Position numbers and translations under genes: made by a program. DNA of 64,000 bases from Planctomycetaceae bacterium (GTDB lineage Bacteria; Planctomycetota; Planctomycetia; Planctomycetales; Planctomycetaceae): contig CP051247.1 of NCBI GenBank assembly GCA_017795105.1, forward strand, positions 5,729,001-5,793,000, given 5' to 3'. The notes under the pieces were generated by a model. The model made no database searches. It was given only the letters and a program-made list of their open reading frames with translations, and had not been told where the DNA came from. Of the stretch, positions 35,841 to 48,875 are shown in pieces; within the stretch, counting starts at the first letter, position 1, and the number at the start of each line of letters is the position of its first letter.

Positions 35841-38267
35841 GTGAGCGCCCGCAGTTTCGTGCTATTCGCCCTTTTGTCCCTCCTGATGATCTTCGGAATG
35901 GAGAAGCCAGTCTCCGCTGCAAAGCAGCCGAATTTCATTCTGATTATGGCAGACGATCTCGGAGTGGAAGGCCTCGGATGTTACGGCGGCACGAGTTACG
36001 CGACCCCTGCTATTGATCAGCTGGCGTCGGAAGGTCTGCGGTTCACTCACGCGTATGCTCAGCCGCTTTGTACGAATACCCGGGTTCAGTTGATGACCGG
36101 GCTGTACAATAACCGTAACTGGCGATATTTCGGCGTGCTTGATCCCGAAGCGAAGACTATTGGCCATTACATGCGGGAGGCGGGGTACAGCACCTGTATT
36201 GCGGGCAAATGGCAGCTGCAAAGTTACGATCCGCCCAGTTACCCCGGCGCTCATCTGCGACGTGGTAAGGGGATGAAGGCGAGTGAGGCCGGCTTCGACG
36301 AGTACAGCCTGTTTCACGCCTGGCACTCTGAGGACAAAGGCTCCCGCTTCGCCAGTCCGACGATCTTTGAGAACGGGAAGCTGCTGGAGGAGATCGAAGG
36401 GGGCTATGGCCCTGATCACTGGGTGGAGTTCATCAACGACTTCATTCAGCGAAAGCACGAAGACGAGAAACCGTTCTTCGTCTATTACGCAATGGCGCTG
36501 CCGCATCGTCCGTTCGTGCCGACTCCCGAGAGCGAGGCCTGGGCGGATAAGTCTGCTCGCTCCGAAGAAGACGTGCGGCACTTTCCCGATATGGTCGAGT
36601 ACATGGATCAATGTGTCGGGCGGGTTGTTGAACACGTGGAGCAACTGGGGTTGAGCGATGAAACGCTGATTATCTACTACAGCGACAATGGAACCCATCA
36701 GGCGATCACCTCGCAGACGATCAACGGTCCTGTGGTCGGCGGGAAAGGCCGCACGACCGATGCGGGAACTCACGTGCCGCTGATCGTACGCTGGACAGGC
36801 AAAATCGAGCCCGGGGTGAATGAGAATCTCGTCGACTCGACCGATTTTCTGCCCACGATCATGGAAGCGGCCGGTGAGCCGGTTCCGCGTTCGGCCAATC
36901 TCGATGGCATCAGCTTCTATCCGCAGTTGTTCGGAGACTTCGATCGCGTCCGTCCGTGGGTGTTTTGTCATTACGATCCCCGCCCCGGCTGGGACAAAGA
37001 CCAGTTCCGGAAGATCCGCTTTGCCCGCGATAGAAAGTACAAGCTCTACGGCGATGGGAAACTGTACGACGTTCCGAACGACAAACTGGAACAGGACCCG
37101 ATCCTGGTATCGGAGGATACCCCGGAAACCCGCGAAGCGCGAGAGCGATTGGTTGCTGTGCTTGAAGAGATGCCTAATCCTGATCCCGAGCCGCGTGATG
37201 GTGATCCACGAGAGTCTGAGCAGCGACTTTACCTGGCGGCTGGGGGGCATCTTTCCGTCTTTCAGGTGAATAAGCAGACGGGCGAGTTGACCGAGATACA
37301 GAATCTAAAACTCGAGGGAGCCGGCCCGTTCACGTTTGCACCGAATCGAAAGCTACTCTACGCGGCGGCGACGAAATCGGAAGGATCGAAGAACGTCCCC
37401 TCGATAGCAACGCTGCAGATCGAGAAGGGGGGCGCGCTGACTCTTGTGAACAATGCGAAAGTCGATCTCCGTCCCGGCTATCTGATGACCGATAACAACG
37501 GCGAGTTTCTGGCCGGGAATCACTACGGCCCCGGCAAGGCGACCATTTGGAAGATTGATCCGATCTACCGCGGTGTCACAATTGAAGAACTGGCGCTGGA
37601 GCCTAAGGCTCACAGCACGGTCTTTTCGCCGGACAATCACTGGCTGCTCGTGCCGGCGACCGGGCCCAATAAAGTCTTCATTAATCATTTCACTGCGCAG
37701 GTAGGGAACGCCAGGCCAGCCGATCCTCCGTTTGCGAATAGTCCCATAAGGGAGAACGACGCCCGCCAGCCTCGGCATCTGATCTTTCATCCCAATCTGT
37801 CCGTCGCTTACACAAGCAATGAACGCGATGAGCCCGGCGTTGGAGTGTGGCAATGGGATACCGAGAAGGGGGAACTGACGACGGTGCAGAACATTGTGAC
37901 GCAACCCGCCGGGTTTTCAGGCACGATCACAACGGCCGACCTGCATCTGACGCCCGATGCGCGGTTCCTGTATGTATCGAATCGCGATATTACCCAGCGG
38001 AATGCGTCGACCGGAAAGGACAGTATCGTCGGCTTCCGTGTCGATCCTCAAACCGGACAACTTTCGATGGTGGGACACACGGCCTGTGAACGCATTCCCC
38101 GGTCCTTTACGATTGATAAACTCGGCAAGTATCTCTACGTCGCTGGTCAGGGAGATGCCCGGTTGGGCGCGTATCGGATCGAAGATTCCGGGCAACTGAC
38201 CAAGCTCGGACAATACGACGTCGAATCTCGTCCTGTCTGGATTGAAACATTGGCCCTTCCGCATTGA
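35841..38267 (+). CDS. Sulfatase-lactonase (7-bladed propeller) fusion protein, exported
   Basis: A protein of about 808 residues; the frame is open from TTG 35823, but GTG 35841 follows an AGAGAG at suitable distance and begins the signal peptide (SARSFVLFALLSLLMIFGM). Residues about 30-455 are a type I sulfatase: IMADDLG metal site, signature CTNTR beginning C77, AGKWQL and the DNGTHQ blocks. The usual signature is CxPSR; here the third residue is Asn (N79), so the formylglycine-generating enzyme may not recognise it normally. From about residue 460 the protein becomes a lactonase/YbhE-type propeller (RLYLAAGG, TGELTEIQ, ARFLYVSNRD, TGQLSMVGH, GKYLYVAGQGD). A single uninterrupted frame joins the two parts. 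Confidence 0.9.
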   Translation: MSARSFVLFALLSLLMIFGMEKPVSAAKQPNFILIMADDLGVEGLGCYGGTSYATPAIDQLASEGLRFTHAYAQPLCTNTRVQLMTGLYNNRNWRYFGVLDPEAKTIGHYMREAGYSTCIAGKWQLQSYDPPSYPGAHLRRGKGMKASEAGFDEYSLFHAWHSEDKGSRFASPTIFENGKLLEEIEGGYGPDHWVEFINDFIQRKHEDEKPFFVYYAMALPHRPFVPTPESEAWADKSARSEEDVRHFPDMVEYMDQCVGRVVEHVEQLGLSDETLIIYYSDNGTHQAITSQTINGPVVGGKGRTTDAGTHVPLIVRWTGKIEPGVNENLVDSTDFLPTIMEAAGEPVPRSANLDGISFYPQLFGDFDRVRPWVFCHYDPRPGWDKDQFRKIRFARDRKYKLYGDGKLYDVPNDKLEQDPILVSEDTPETREARERLVAVLEEMPNPDPEPRDGDPRESEQRLYLAAGGHLSVFQVNKQTGELTEIQNLKLEGAGPFTFAPNRKLLYAAATKSEGSKNVPSIATLQIEKGGALTLVNNAKVDLRPGYLMTDNNGEFLAGNHYGPGKATIWKIDPIYRGVTIEELALEPKAHSTVFSPDNHWLLVPATGPNKVFINHFTAQVGNARPADPPFANSPIRENDARQPRHLIFHPNLSVAYTSNERDEPGVGVWQWDTEKGELTTVQNIVTQPAGFSGTITTADLHLTPDARFLYVSNRDITQRNASTGKDSIVGFRVDPQTGQLSMVGHTACERIPRSFTIDKLGKYLYVAGQGDARLGAYRIEDSGQLTKLGQYDVESRPVWIETLALPH

Positions 38268-38334
38268 GTAGCGAGAAACGATTGTCTCGATGCCTTGCTG
38301 CAATGCGGATCGGCGCTCACGAACGGAACATCTC

Positions 38335-39747
38335 ATGCGGTACTTTTTGAATGCGCTTTTTCTGCTTGCGATCTGCTCGCTCGAACTCAGCGGGGCAGAG
38401 CGCAAACCGAACATCCTCGTTATCTACACCGACGATCACGGTTACTCCGATCTGGGATCGCAGCACGTCGTTGATGACATCAGGACGCCGCATGTCGACC
38501 AGCTGGCCGCCAGTGGAGTCCGCATGACGGACGGTTACACGACAGCGCCGCAATGTGTTCCCTCGCGAGCCGGGCTGATCAGCGGCCAGTATCAGACGAA
38601 GTTCGGGTTGGAGTCGAATCCGCAGTACACCGACGCGGCAGTCATGCGACGGTTCCATGAACTTCAGACCATTCCCGAACGGCTCAAGAAGGCTGGCTAT
38701 ACAACGGGGATGGCGGGCAAATGGCATCTGGGGACCAACCGGGTCAATGCGATTGCCGCTCATGGGTTTGACAAAGTCTTCTTTAAGCACAGTGCCGGTC
38801 CCGGTCACTGGAACATGGATCTTGAAGGGAATGACATTGAACCTCAGTCGCAGAAGGGGGGCGGCTATCATCTGGATCTGATCTCCGAGTTTGCCTGCTC
38901 GTTTATCGACCGCTTTCATGATGAGCCCTTCTTTTTTTATCTCGCGTATCGAGCGCCGCATGTGCCGCTCGATGCTCCTCCGAAGTATCTCAAACGTTTT
39001 CCCGGAGAGATGCCTGAACGTCGCCGTCAGGCCCTCGCGATGCTCTCGGCTGTTGATGATGGCGTCGGGCGGATTGTCTCAACGCTTCGGAATCACGGAC
39101 TGGAGGAAGAGACGCTGATCTTTTTCATCAGTGACAACGGCGCTCCCCTGAAAATTCATAAGGTTGATGCTCCCGGGGGAGGGCCCGGCTGGGACGGTTC
39201 GTTAAACGATCCCATGAACGGCGAGAAAGGGATGCTGACCGAAGGCGGCATTCGGGTGCCGTTCGTCGTCTCGTGGAAGGGAAAAATTCCCGGCGGGCAG
39301 GTCTATTCGTCGCCTGTGATCACGCTCGATGTGGCCGCAACGGCGTGTGCACTGGCCGGGCTGCCTGTCGATCCCGCACTCGATGGCGTCAATCTGATTC
39401 CCTATCTCACCGGGCAGAAGACAGGCGTTCCCCATGAGGTGCTCTACTGGCGCTGGCTCGGGCAGTCCGCGATCCGAAAGGGAAAGTGGAAGTATCTGCG
39501 CAGTGATAACCGTGAGTATCTCTTCGATATGGAAAGGGACTTTGAAGAGACCACGAGTCTGATAAGCCGCCATCCGGAGATCGCTTCGGCGTTACATGCC
39601 GAATTAAAGGTCTGGGCCGCCGACCAGTCTCCCCCTGGTATCTGGGCCATGAAGTCGGAACCAATGAGTCGGAATGCGGCTCAATTTTTTGACTGGTACA
39701 TCGAAGGGGGCCGCGAATCTTCGCCCTCAACCGACTCCTCGAAGTGA
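38335..39747 (+). CDS. Sulfatase, exported
   Basis: A 470-residue enzyme. The frame extends to 38290, but ATG 38335 (MRYFLNALFLLAICSL) starts the signal peptide. IYTDDHGYSD supplies metal ligands and the canonical signature CVPSR begins at C74; AGKWHLG and DNGAP blocks are also present. It should hydrolyse sulfate esters of an unknown polysaccharide in the periplasm. It lies 67 bp after the sulfatase-lactonase fusion and may be co-transcribed; the sequence similarity between the two sulfatases is moderate, so they probably act on different linkages. Confidence 0.93.
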   Translation: MRYFLNALFLLAICSLELSGAERKPNILVIYTDDHGYSDLGSQHVVDDIRTPHVDQLAASGVRMTDGYTTAPQCVPSRAGLISGQYQTKFGLESNPQYTDAAVMRRFHELQTIPERLKKAGYTTGMAGKWHLGTNRVNAIAAHGFDKVFFKHSAGPGHWNMDLEGNDIEPQSQKGGGYHLDLISEFACSFIDRFHDEPFFFYLAYRAPHVPLDAPPKYLKRFPGEMPERRRQALAMLSAVDDGVGRIVSTLRNHGLEEETLIFFISDNGAPLKIHKVDAPGGGPGWDGSLNDPMNGEKGMLTEGGIRVPFVVSWKGKIPGGQVYSSPVITLDVAATACALAGLPVDPALDGVNLIPYLTGQKTGVPHEVLYWRWLGQSAIRKGKWKYLRSDNREYLFDMERDFEETTSLISRHPEIASALHAELKVWAADQSPPGIWAMKSEPMSRNAAQFFDWYIEGGRESSPSTDSSK

Positions 39748-40027
39748 AAGGCAACAATGTCAAAGGCGGAGGACAGCCGGTGAATCCCGATGCTGATTAT
39801 CGCATCAAGGATGCAGTCTGCCCCGGTCATTTGATGTCCTGAATGAGGTGAGGACTCGGGAGAATTCCTGAAAAATAAGCCTCATTTTCACGTCGGAGGG
39901 TGTAAAAAATGCACGCGGCGAAAGGATCTAAGGCGATTAGGTGACACTGCGGCACTTGACTACAATCAGGCGGCCTCGAAGTTCAAGAACGTCTCGCGTT
40001 CCCCCGCCTGAGTAAGTCCTCCCCCCA

Positions 40028-41449
40028 ATGGTGTTTCACGGATTAAGTTCAATTCGGCGATGGATATCGCTGATGGTGCTGCTGCAGATTGCGATTTGCG
40101 GCTGCGCCCGACGCGAGGTCGTCGTGAAGTTTCATCCTCCACCCGATTCATTCTCGGAGACGGGCGAAGTCGTTCCGTCCGACCGGTGGTGGACTGAGTT
40201 CGCAGATCCGAACCTGAACCATCAGGTGGAAGCCTCTCTGAGCGGAAACTTCTCTCTCGATGCGGCTCTGCACCGGTTTCACGCCGCCCGTTTTGTGGCA
40301 CGTCGGGAAGCTTCTGACTTCTTTCCGGACGTCGATTATTTCACCGGATTCGATGGGCTCATTCAGACCGACGGGCCCGACACGGGAGAGTTCTTCTTCG
40401 GTCTCGACATGGCCTATCAGGTTGACCTGTGGGGCGAGATCGAGTCGCGGGTCGAGGCCCAACAGTTGCGAGCGGAGGCGACGCGGGAAGATTACGATGC
40501 GATTGCGCTGGCTCTCTCCGCTGAAGTCGCCGCGACTTACTTCACGTTGATTCAGTCGCACGCCGAGTATGCATTGCTTCAGCAACAAACGCTGGCGAAC
40601 AGCCTGGCTCTGGCGAATCAGGAATATCGTTTCCGTGTCGGCCTGATTCGCAGTCCCGATGTGTTGCGACAGCGACAGCTCGTCGATTCGACCCGAGAGC
40701 AGGAAGTCGTCGCGCTGGCCCGAATCAAGGTGCTTGAGCACCGACTGGCCGTGCTGCAGGGATTGCCGGCCCAGAAAGTTGAGTACGATGTCGGGGAGAA
40801 CCTGCCGGAACTGCCGCCGTTGCCGATGACCGGTTTGCCAGCGGAACTCGTGCGGCGTCGCCCCGACGTTCGTAGTGCGTTTTACGCGGTTCAGGCCGCC
40901 GACCGGGACCTCGCCTCGGCCATTACCCGGCAGTATCCGCGGCTGAATCTGACTTCGACCGTTCTGTCGACGACCGAAAGTGCCGAGTTCCTGTTCAAAG
41001 AGTGGATTGTTTCGTTGAGTGCTCAGTTGATTGGTCCACTGATCGACGGAGGAGAAAGGCGAGCAGAGGTTCAGCGAAACAACTCTGTGGTTCGGCAACG
41101 ACTTGACGAGTACGAAGAGACGGTCGTCAACGCCTTCCGCGAAGTGGAAGATGCTCTGTCGCAGGAGCAGTATTTATTACAGCGGATCGAGCTCCTCGAT
41201 TCCCAGCTGGAGAACGCCAGGCTGGCTTCTGAACAGTTGAGCAAGCAGTACTCCGTTTTTGATGTCGACTACCTCGACCTGTTGAGTGCCACACAGACTG
41301 AACAACGCTTGCAGCGTGAAAATCTAGCTGCCAGACTGGCGTTGATCCTGAACCGTGTTCAGCTCTATCTGGCACTCGCGGGGAGGATCGATCCTCGTTA
41401 CTACCTGCCCCCTGAGGCATGTCCAGTGGAGAGTCCGGGCGATGGCTGA
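40028..41449 (+). CDS. Outer membrane efflux protein (TolC/OprM-like lipoprotein)
   Basis: A 473-residue protein with a lipoprotein-type signal peptide (lipobox before CARRE, around C24). It contains two outer-membrane-efflux repeats with long coiled-coil helices and the RRPDVRSAFYAVQAADRDLASA block that marks the NodT/OprM group of RND outer membrane factors. It is the first gene of a three-gene RND operon; the adaptor gene overlaps its end by 8 bp. Together the three form a tripartite pump spanning inner and outer membranes; the exported compounds are not predictable. Confidence 0.93.
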   Translation: MVFHGLSSIRRWISLMVLLQIAICGCARREVVVKFHPPPDSFSETGEVVPSDRWWTEFADPNLNHQVEASLSGNFSLDAALHRFHAARFVARREASDFFPDVDYFTGFDGLIQTDGPDTGEFFFGLDMAYQVDLWGEIESRVEAQQLRAEATREDYDAIALALSAEVAATYFTLIQSHAEYALLQQQTLANSLALANQEYRFRVGLIRSPDVLRQRQLVDSTREQEVVALARIKVLEHRLAVLQGLPAQKVEYDVGENLPELPPLPMTGLPAELVRRRPDVRSAFYAVQAADRDLASAITRQYPRLNLTSTVLSTTESAEFLFKEWIVSLSAQLIGPLIDGGERRAEVQRNNSVVRQRLDEYEETVVNAFREVEDALSQEQYLLQRIELLDSQLENARLASEQLSKQYSVFDVDYLDLLSATQTEQRLQRENLAARLALILNRVQLYLALAGRIDPRYYLPPEACPVESPGDG

Positions 41450-42670
41450 AGCTTCCACGCGGAAACCCAAACGATTCTGGCTTCGAGTTGTCGGCTCGAC
41501 AATCGCATGTGCCTGCATCCTGGGCGCGGCTGCCGGTGCGATTGTTGTGATCAACAACACCCAGCCGACGGCCAAGCAGACCAAGGCGACCCGAAAGTCA
41601 GCCGCGCTGGTTGAAACGACCATGGTGGAGCGGGGGACCTATTCCCCTCGAATCTCCGTGCTCGGGACAGTCGAACCGGCTCAGGAGGTCGTGCTTAGTC
41701 CCAGGGTGAGCGGACAGATCACCTCGCTTGCGCCGAATTTTGTCCCCGGGGGAATGGTCAAAGCGGGCGAACTGCTTGTGCAGATCGATCCGACCGACTT
41801 CCGGAACGCGCTCTCGATCCGGAAAAGCGAACTGGAACAGGTCGAAGCCTCTCTGCAGATTGAAGAGGGGCGTCAGTTGCTGGCTCAACAGGAGCTCGAG
41901 CTGCTTCAAGATACGATTAAGGACCTGAATCGATCGCTGGTCTTGCGCGAACCCCAGATCGCGTCCATTCGAGCCGAACTCGCCGCCGCGAAGGCCGAAC
42001 TGGAACGAGCTCAGATCGATCTTGATCGAACCGATGTCACGGCCCCCTTTGATGCACAAATCATGAGACGCTCGGTCAATGTCGGCTCGCAGGTTTCGCC
42101 CGGCGATGAACTCGCACGACTTGTCGGTGTCGACGAGTACTGGATCATGGCGTCTGTCCCGATGCGAAGCCTCCGCTGGATTCAGTTTCCCGGGACCGAT
42201 GGCGAAGCCTCCGTGGTCACGCTTCGAAATCCAGAGACCTGGCCGTCCGGTGCGGAGCGAACGGCCAAAGTCGCACGGCTGATCGGATCCCTTGATGAGC
42301 AAACCCGTCTGGCTCGAGTCCTGATTACTGTTGCCGATCCTCTCGGCCGCCAGCAGGATGTTCCTCCCCTGATCCTCGACACCCTGGTCGAAACCGAGAT
42401 CCAGGGACGTCCGCTCGAAGATGTTGTGCGGATCGAACGCGAATATATCCGCGACAACGACACGATCTGGATATTGAAGGACGATCAGCTCGATATCCGC
42501 GAGACCGAAATCATTTATCGAGATGCTCAGTACGCCTACATTGTGTCTGGGGTGGAAGGCGGCGAAGAAGTCGTGATGACCAATCTGGCAACAGTTGCGG
42601 AGGGGATTCGTCTCCGGAGAGTCAGTAACTCTGAGCAACCGACTGAGACCCCGAATGAGGATGCGGCAGA

Positions 42671-42674
<4 letters not shown>
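41442..42674 (+). CDS. RND efflux periplasmic adaptor (HlyD/AcrA-like)
   Basis: A 410-residue membrane fusion protein. The frame is open from 41355, but ATG 41442 overlaps the upstream stop in the coupled arrangement usual for operons. One transmembrane anchor (about 15-40), then a biotinyl-lipoyl/coiled-coil/barrel organisation: VLSPRVSGQITSL and FVPGGMVKAGELLVQID flank a long helical hairpin (QVEASLQIEE to ELERAQIDLDRT). VTAPFDAQI is the return half of the lipoyl domain. It bridges the pump at 42671 and the outer membrane factor at 40028. Confidence 0.94.
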
Positions 42675-45778
<3,104 letters not shown>

Positions 45779-46057
45779 CCAGGTTTTCGCGGAGATCGCT
45801 TTCATTTCTCCGCCAGACTGCGCACCTCGCAATCGTTTCGCGAATCAGTCGGTCTCGCAGCGGGATGTGCGCACGTCTGCTCAGGCTCGGAGGGGAACAA
45901 CGCGTGCTATCCTGCTGCTGATGGCAAAGAACCGGCCAGAATTGCCACGAAGTTGGCGAGACGAAACTGGCGAAAGCTGCGGCATCATCTAAACTGCGAC
46001 AAAGAGGTCAGAAACATCGAAAGGACGTCCGGCTCGCGACGCTCGAGGCGGACAGAA

Positions 46058-48763
46058 ATGGATAGCGAATCAATGACGACACTTCGGAGCGACAAGACTC
46101 TTAACTATCTCGTTGAACTTCTCGATCTCGTGGTTCGGGAACAGGTCGGGGAATCACTGGCTGACACGATGCAGACCATTCGGAGGCTGGCGATCGAACG
46201 TCGGGCGGGGTTGCCGGATGCCGAAGGGCGTCTCGTCGAGACTTTGAAGACCCTCGACAGTGATGAATTGCGCGCGGTTATTCGCTGGCTGAGTCTGTTC
46301 TTTGACCTTGCCAATGCCGCCGAAGAGCGGACACGGATCGAAGTTCTCAATGAGCGCGATCATCAGGCCCGGATGCAGAAGGTTCCACGGGCGGAGTCGA
46401 TTGCAGCTGCCGTGTCCGAACTGGCCGGGCAGGGGCTGCCTGCTTCTGAAATGCAGCGCTGGCTCGACCGGTTGAAAATTGAACCGGTCTTTACGGCTCA
46501 TCCGTCGGAGGCCAAGCGTAGGACGACCCGGCAGTTGTTGCGTCGAATTCGTCAGCTGCTGCCGGAGATCGGAGCCGATGCGCCGATCGATGTCGAACCG
46601 GAGATTGTCGCCGACCTGACCGTACTGTGGCAAAGCGATCTGATCCGCCCGGAACGTCCACCGGTCATGAGTGAGGTGAGTCGCGGATTATACTTTGCCT
46701 CGACGCTGTGGGATGTTGTGCCGCGCGTCTATCAGGAATTGCGGGGCGCGCTGCGCGATTCGTACCCGAACCACCATTTCGAGATCCCTCGCTTTCTGTC
46801 GTTTGGCAGCTGGATTGGCGGAGACCGGGATGGCCATCCGTTTGTCACGGCCGACATTACTCGCCAGACATTCGGCCGGTTACGTCGAGCCGCCCTTGAG
46901 GGGCATCTGGAGATGTGCCGCCATCTTCGCAATCAGATAGTGATGTCGGATCAACTGATTCCGTCTGAGCCGAAGCTTCGCGAGACCATCGAGGAGTGCT
47001 GTCAGCAATGGCCGGCGCTGGAAGAGGCTATTGCCTCGGTTTCCCGGCAGGAAACTTACCGTCGGTATCTCGGAATGCTGGAATACCGTCTGTTGAAGAC
47101 ACTCGAATCGATCGATACGGAGACCCTGGCCGCCGGCGCTTATCGTTCGATCGATGAGTTTCGCCAGGAGCTGGAACAGTTCCGTTCCAGCATTGCCCAG
47201 AACCGGGGCGAAAGAATCGCGGAGCAGTATCTTCAGCCGTGGATCGACGTTGTTCAGACGTTCGGATTTCATTTCGCGGCTCTCGATGTGCGTCAGAATT
47301 CGGTCACGCACCGTAACTGCCTTGAAGAGGTTCTGGCTTTACAGGGGCTCAGCGATATCAGCGATGCGGTAACGAAGGACGTTCCCGCCAGCATCGATGC
47401 GGCGAAGCTGGGAGAGGAAGCCGCCGAAGTTTTCAGGACGTTCATGCTGCTGGCTGAAGCGTACGAGTCGTGGGGACACGAAGCGATTGGCGGCTACATC
47501 ATCAGCATGACGCATTCTGCCGACGATGTGCAGACTGTCCTCTGGCTGTGGCGAACCGCGTGGCGGCAGTGTCACGGCGAAGAGAAAGAACTGCCGGGCC
47601 TGCCGATTATTCCGCTATTCGAAACCATCGACGACCTTCGCAATTCCGCCGCGATTCTCGATGAACTGATGACGGATGAACGCTATCGAAACTACCTGAC
47701 GGTGACTGGCCAGAAGCAGCAGATCGTGATGGTCGGTTACTCGGACAGCACCAAGGACGGTGGTTATCTGACAGCGTGCTGGGAGCTGCATCAGGGACAG
47801 GCTCAGCTTGCAGAGATCGCTGAAAAGCACCACATTCAGCTGACCATTTTTCACGGCCGCGGCGGAGCACTCGGTCGTGGAGGCGGACCGGCTGCCCGGG
47901 CCATTCGATCGCTTCCTCAGAATGCAGTCGATGGTCGTCTCCGCGTGACCGATCAGGGTGAAGTTCTTTCGGAGCGATACGATGACCCGGTCATTGCCCA
48001 TCGTCATCTGGAACAGGTTCTCAACGCAACTTTGATGGTCAGCGCGGGGACGAAAGAGACTCCGGATCCGATGTGGTCGACAATCATGGACCGGTTGTCG
48101 GTCAGCTCGTTGACGAAGTATCGCCAGCTCATCGAGCATCCCGGCTTCCTCGACTACTTCGATCACGCCACGCCCATCAGCGAGATTGAGAATCTTCCCA
48201 TTGGTTCACGCCCCTCCAGACGTCGGGGACAACGGCGAGCCCTGAGTGACCTGCGAGCGATTCCCTGGACCTTCGCATGGACGCAATCGAGACATCTGCT
48301 TCCCGCGTGGTACGGAATGGGAACGGCAATTCGGGAGTTCGTTGATCAGGACGAATCGACCTGGTCACACATCCGGGCAATGTATCTGCAGTGGCCCGTA
48401 TTCCGGGCGCTGATCGATAACGCGGAACTTGCTCTGACCAAGGCCGATATGGAGATTGCACGCGAATACGCGTCGCTGGTGCCGAAGGAAAGTGGCTCGG
48501 AAGTCTGGGACATGATCTCGGCGGAATTCGAGTTGAGTCGCGGGGCAGTGCTGATGATCAAGGACAGCCCGGAACTGCTTGCCGATGTCGAATGGTTGAA
48601 GACGTCGGTTCGCAGTCGAAACCCATACGTCGACCCGCTTAACATCGCCCAGATCATTCTTCTGGAACGGATTCGCGCTAACGACGCTGGCAACGATGAA
48701 CTGACTCAACTCGTGCGGCTTTCCATTCAGGGAATCGCCTCCGGACTGCGGACGACCGGTTAG
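46058..48763 (+). CDS. ppc: Phosphoenolpyruvate carboxylase
   Basis: A 901-residue enzyme that fixes bicarbonate onto phosphoenolpyruvate to make oxaloacetate, feeding the TCA cycle. The frame begins at 45953, but ATG 46058 has GAGG upstream and the extra N-terminus is not family-like. Motifs: VFTAHPSEAKRRT with catalytic H148, GGDRDGHP, MVGYSDSTKDGGYL, FHGRGGALGRGGGP, RVTDQGEVLSERY, and a C-terminus GLRTTG corresponding to the usual NTG end. It stands alone between the RND operon and the methyltransferase gene, with about 280 bp of featureless sequence upstream. Confidence 0.97.
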   Translation: MDSESMTTLRSDKTLNYLVELLDLVVREQVGESLADTMQTIRRLAIERRAGLPDAEGRLVETLKTLDSDELRAVIRWLSLFFDLANAAEERTRIEVLNERDHQARMQKVPRAESIAAAVSELAGQGLPASEMQRWLDRLKIEPVFTAHPSEAKRRTTRQLLRRIRQLLPEIGADAPIDVEPEIVADLTVLWQSDLIRPERPPVMSEVSRGLYFASTLWDVVPRVYQELRGALRDSYPNHHFEIPRFLSFGSWIGGDRDGHPFVTADITRQTFGRLRRAALEGHLEMCRHLRNQIVMSDQLIPSEPKLRETIEECCQQWPALEEAIASVSRQETYRRYLGMLEYRLLKTLESIDTETLAAGAYRSIDEFRQELEQFRSSIAQNRGERIAEQYLQPWIDVVQTFGFHFAALDVRQNSVTHRNCLEEVLALQGLSDISDAVTKDVPASIDAAKLGEEAAEVFRTFMLLAEAYESWGHEAIGGYIISMTHSADDVQTVLWLWRTAWRQCHGEEKELPGLPIIPLFETIDDLRNSAAILDELMTDERYRNYLTVTGQKQQIVMVGYSDSTKDGGYLTACWELHQGQAQLAEIAEKHHIQLTIFHGRGGALGRGGGPAARAIRSLPQNAVDGRLRVTDQGEVLSERYDDPVIAHRHLEQVLNATLMVSAGTKETPDPMWSTIMDRLSVSSLTKYRQLIEHPGFLDYFDHATPISEIENLPIGSRPSRRRGQRRALSDLRAIPWTFAWTQSRHLLPAWYGMGTAIREFVDQDESTWSHIRAMYLQWPVFRALIDNAELALTKADMEIAREYASLVPKESGSEVWDMISAEFELSRGAVLMIKDSPELLADVEWLKTSVRSRNPYVDPLNIAQIILLERIRANDAGNDELTQLVRLSIQGIASGLRTTG

Positions 48764-48875
48764 TCGGGAACGAGTACGAGGTTCGAGGAGCACAATGGGA
48801 TTGTGCCGGGGATCGTTGCGCCTAAAGTAAGGTCGAGTTTCGTAAGTTCGGTTTCTGAACGCTGAGGACTGACCG

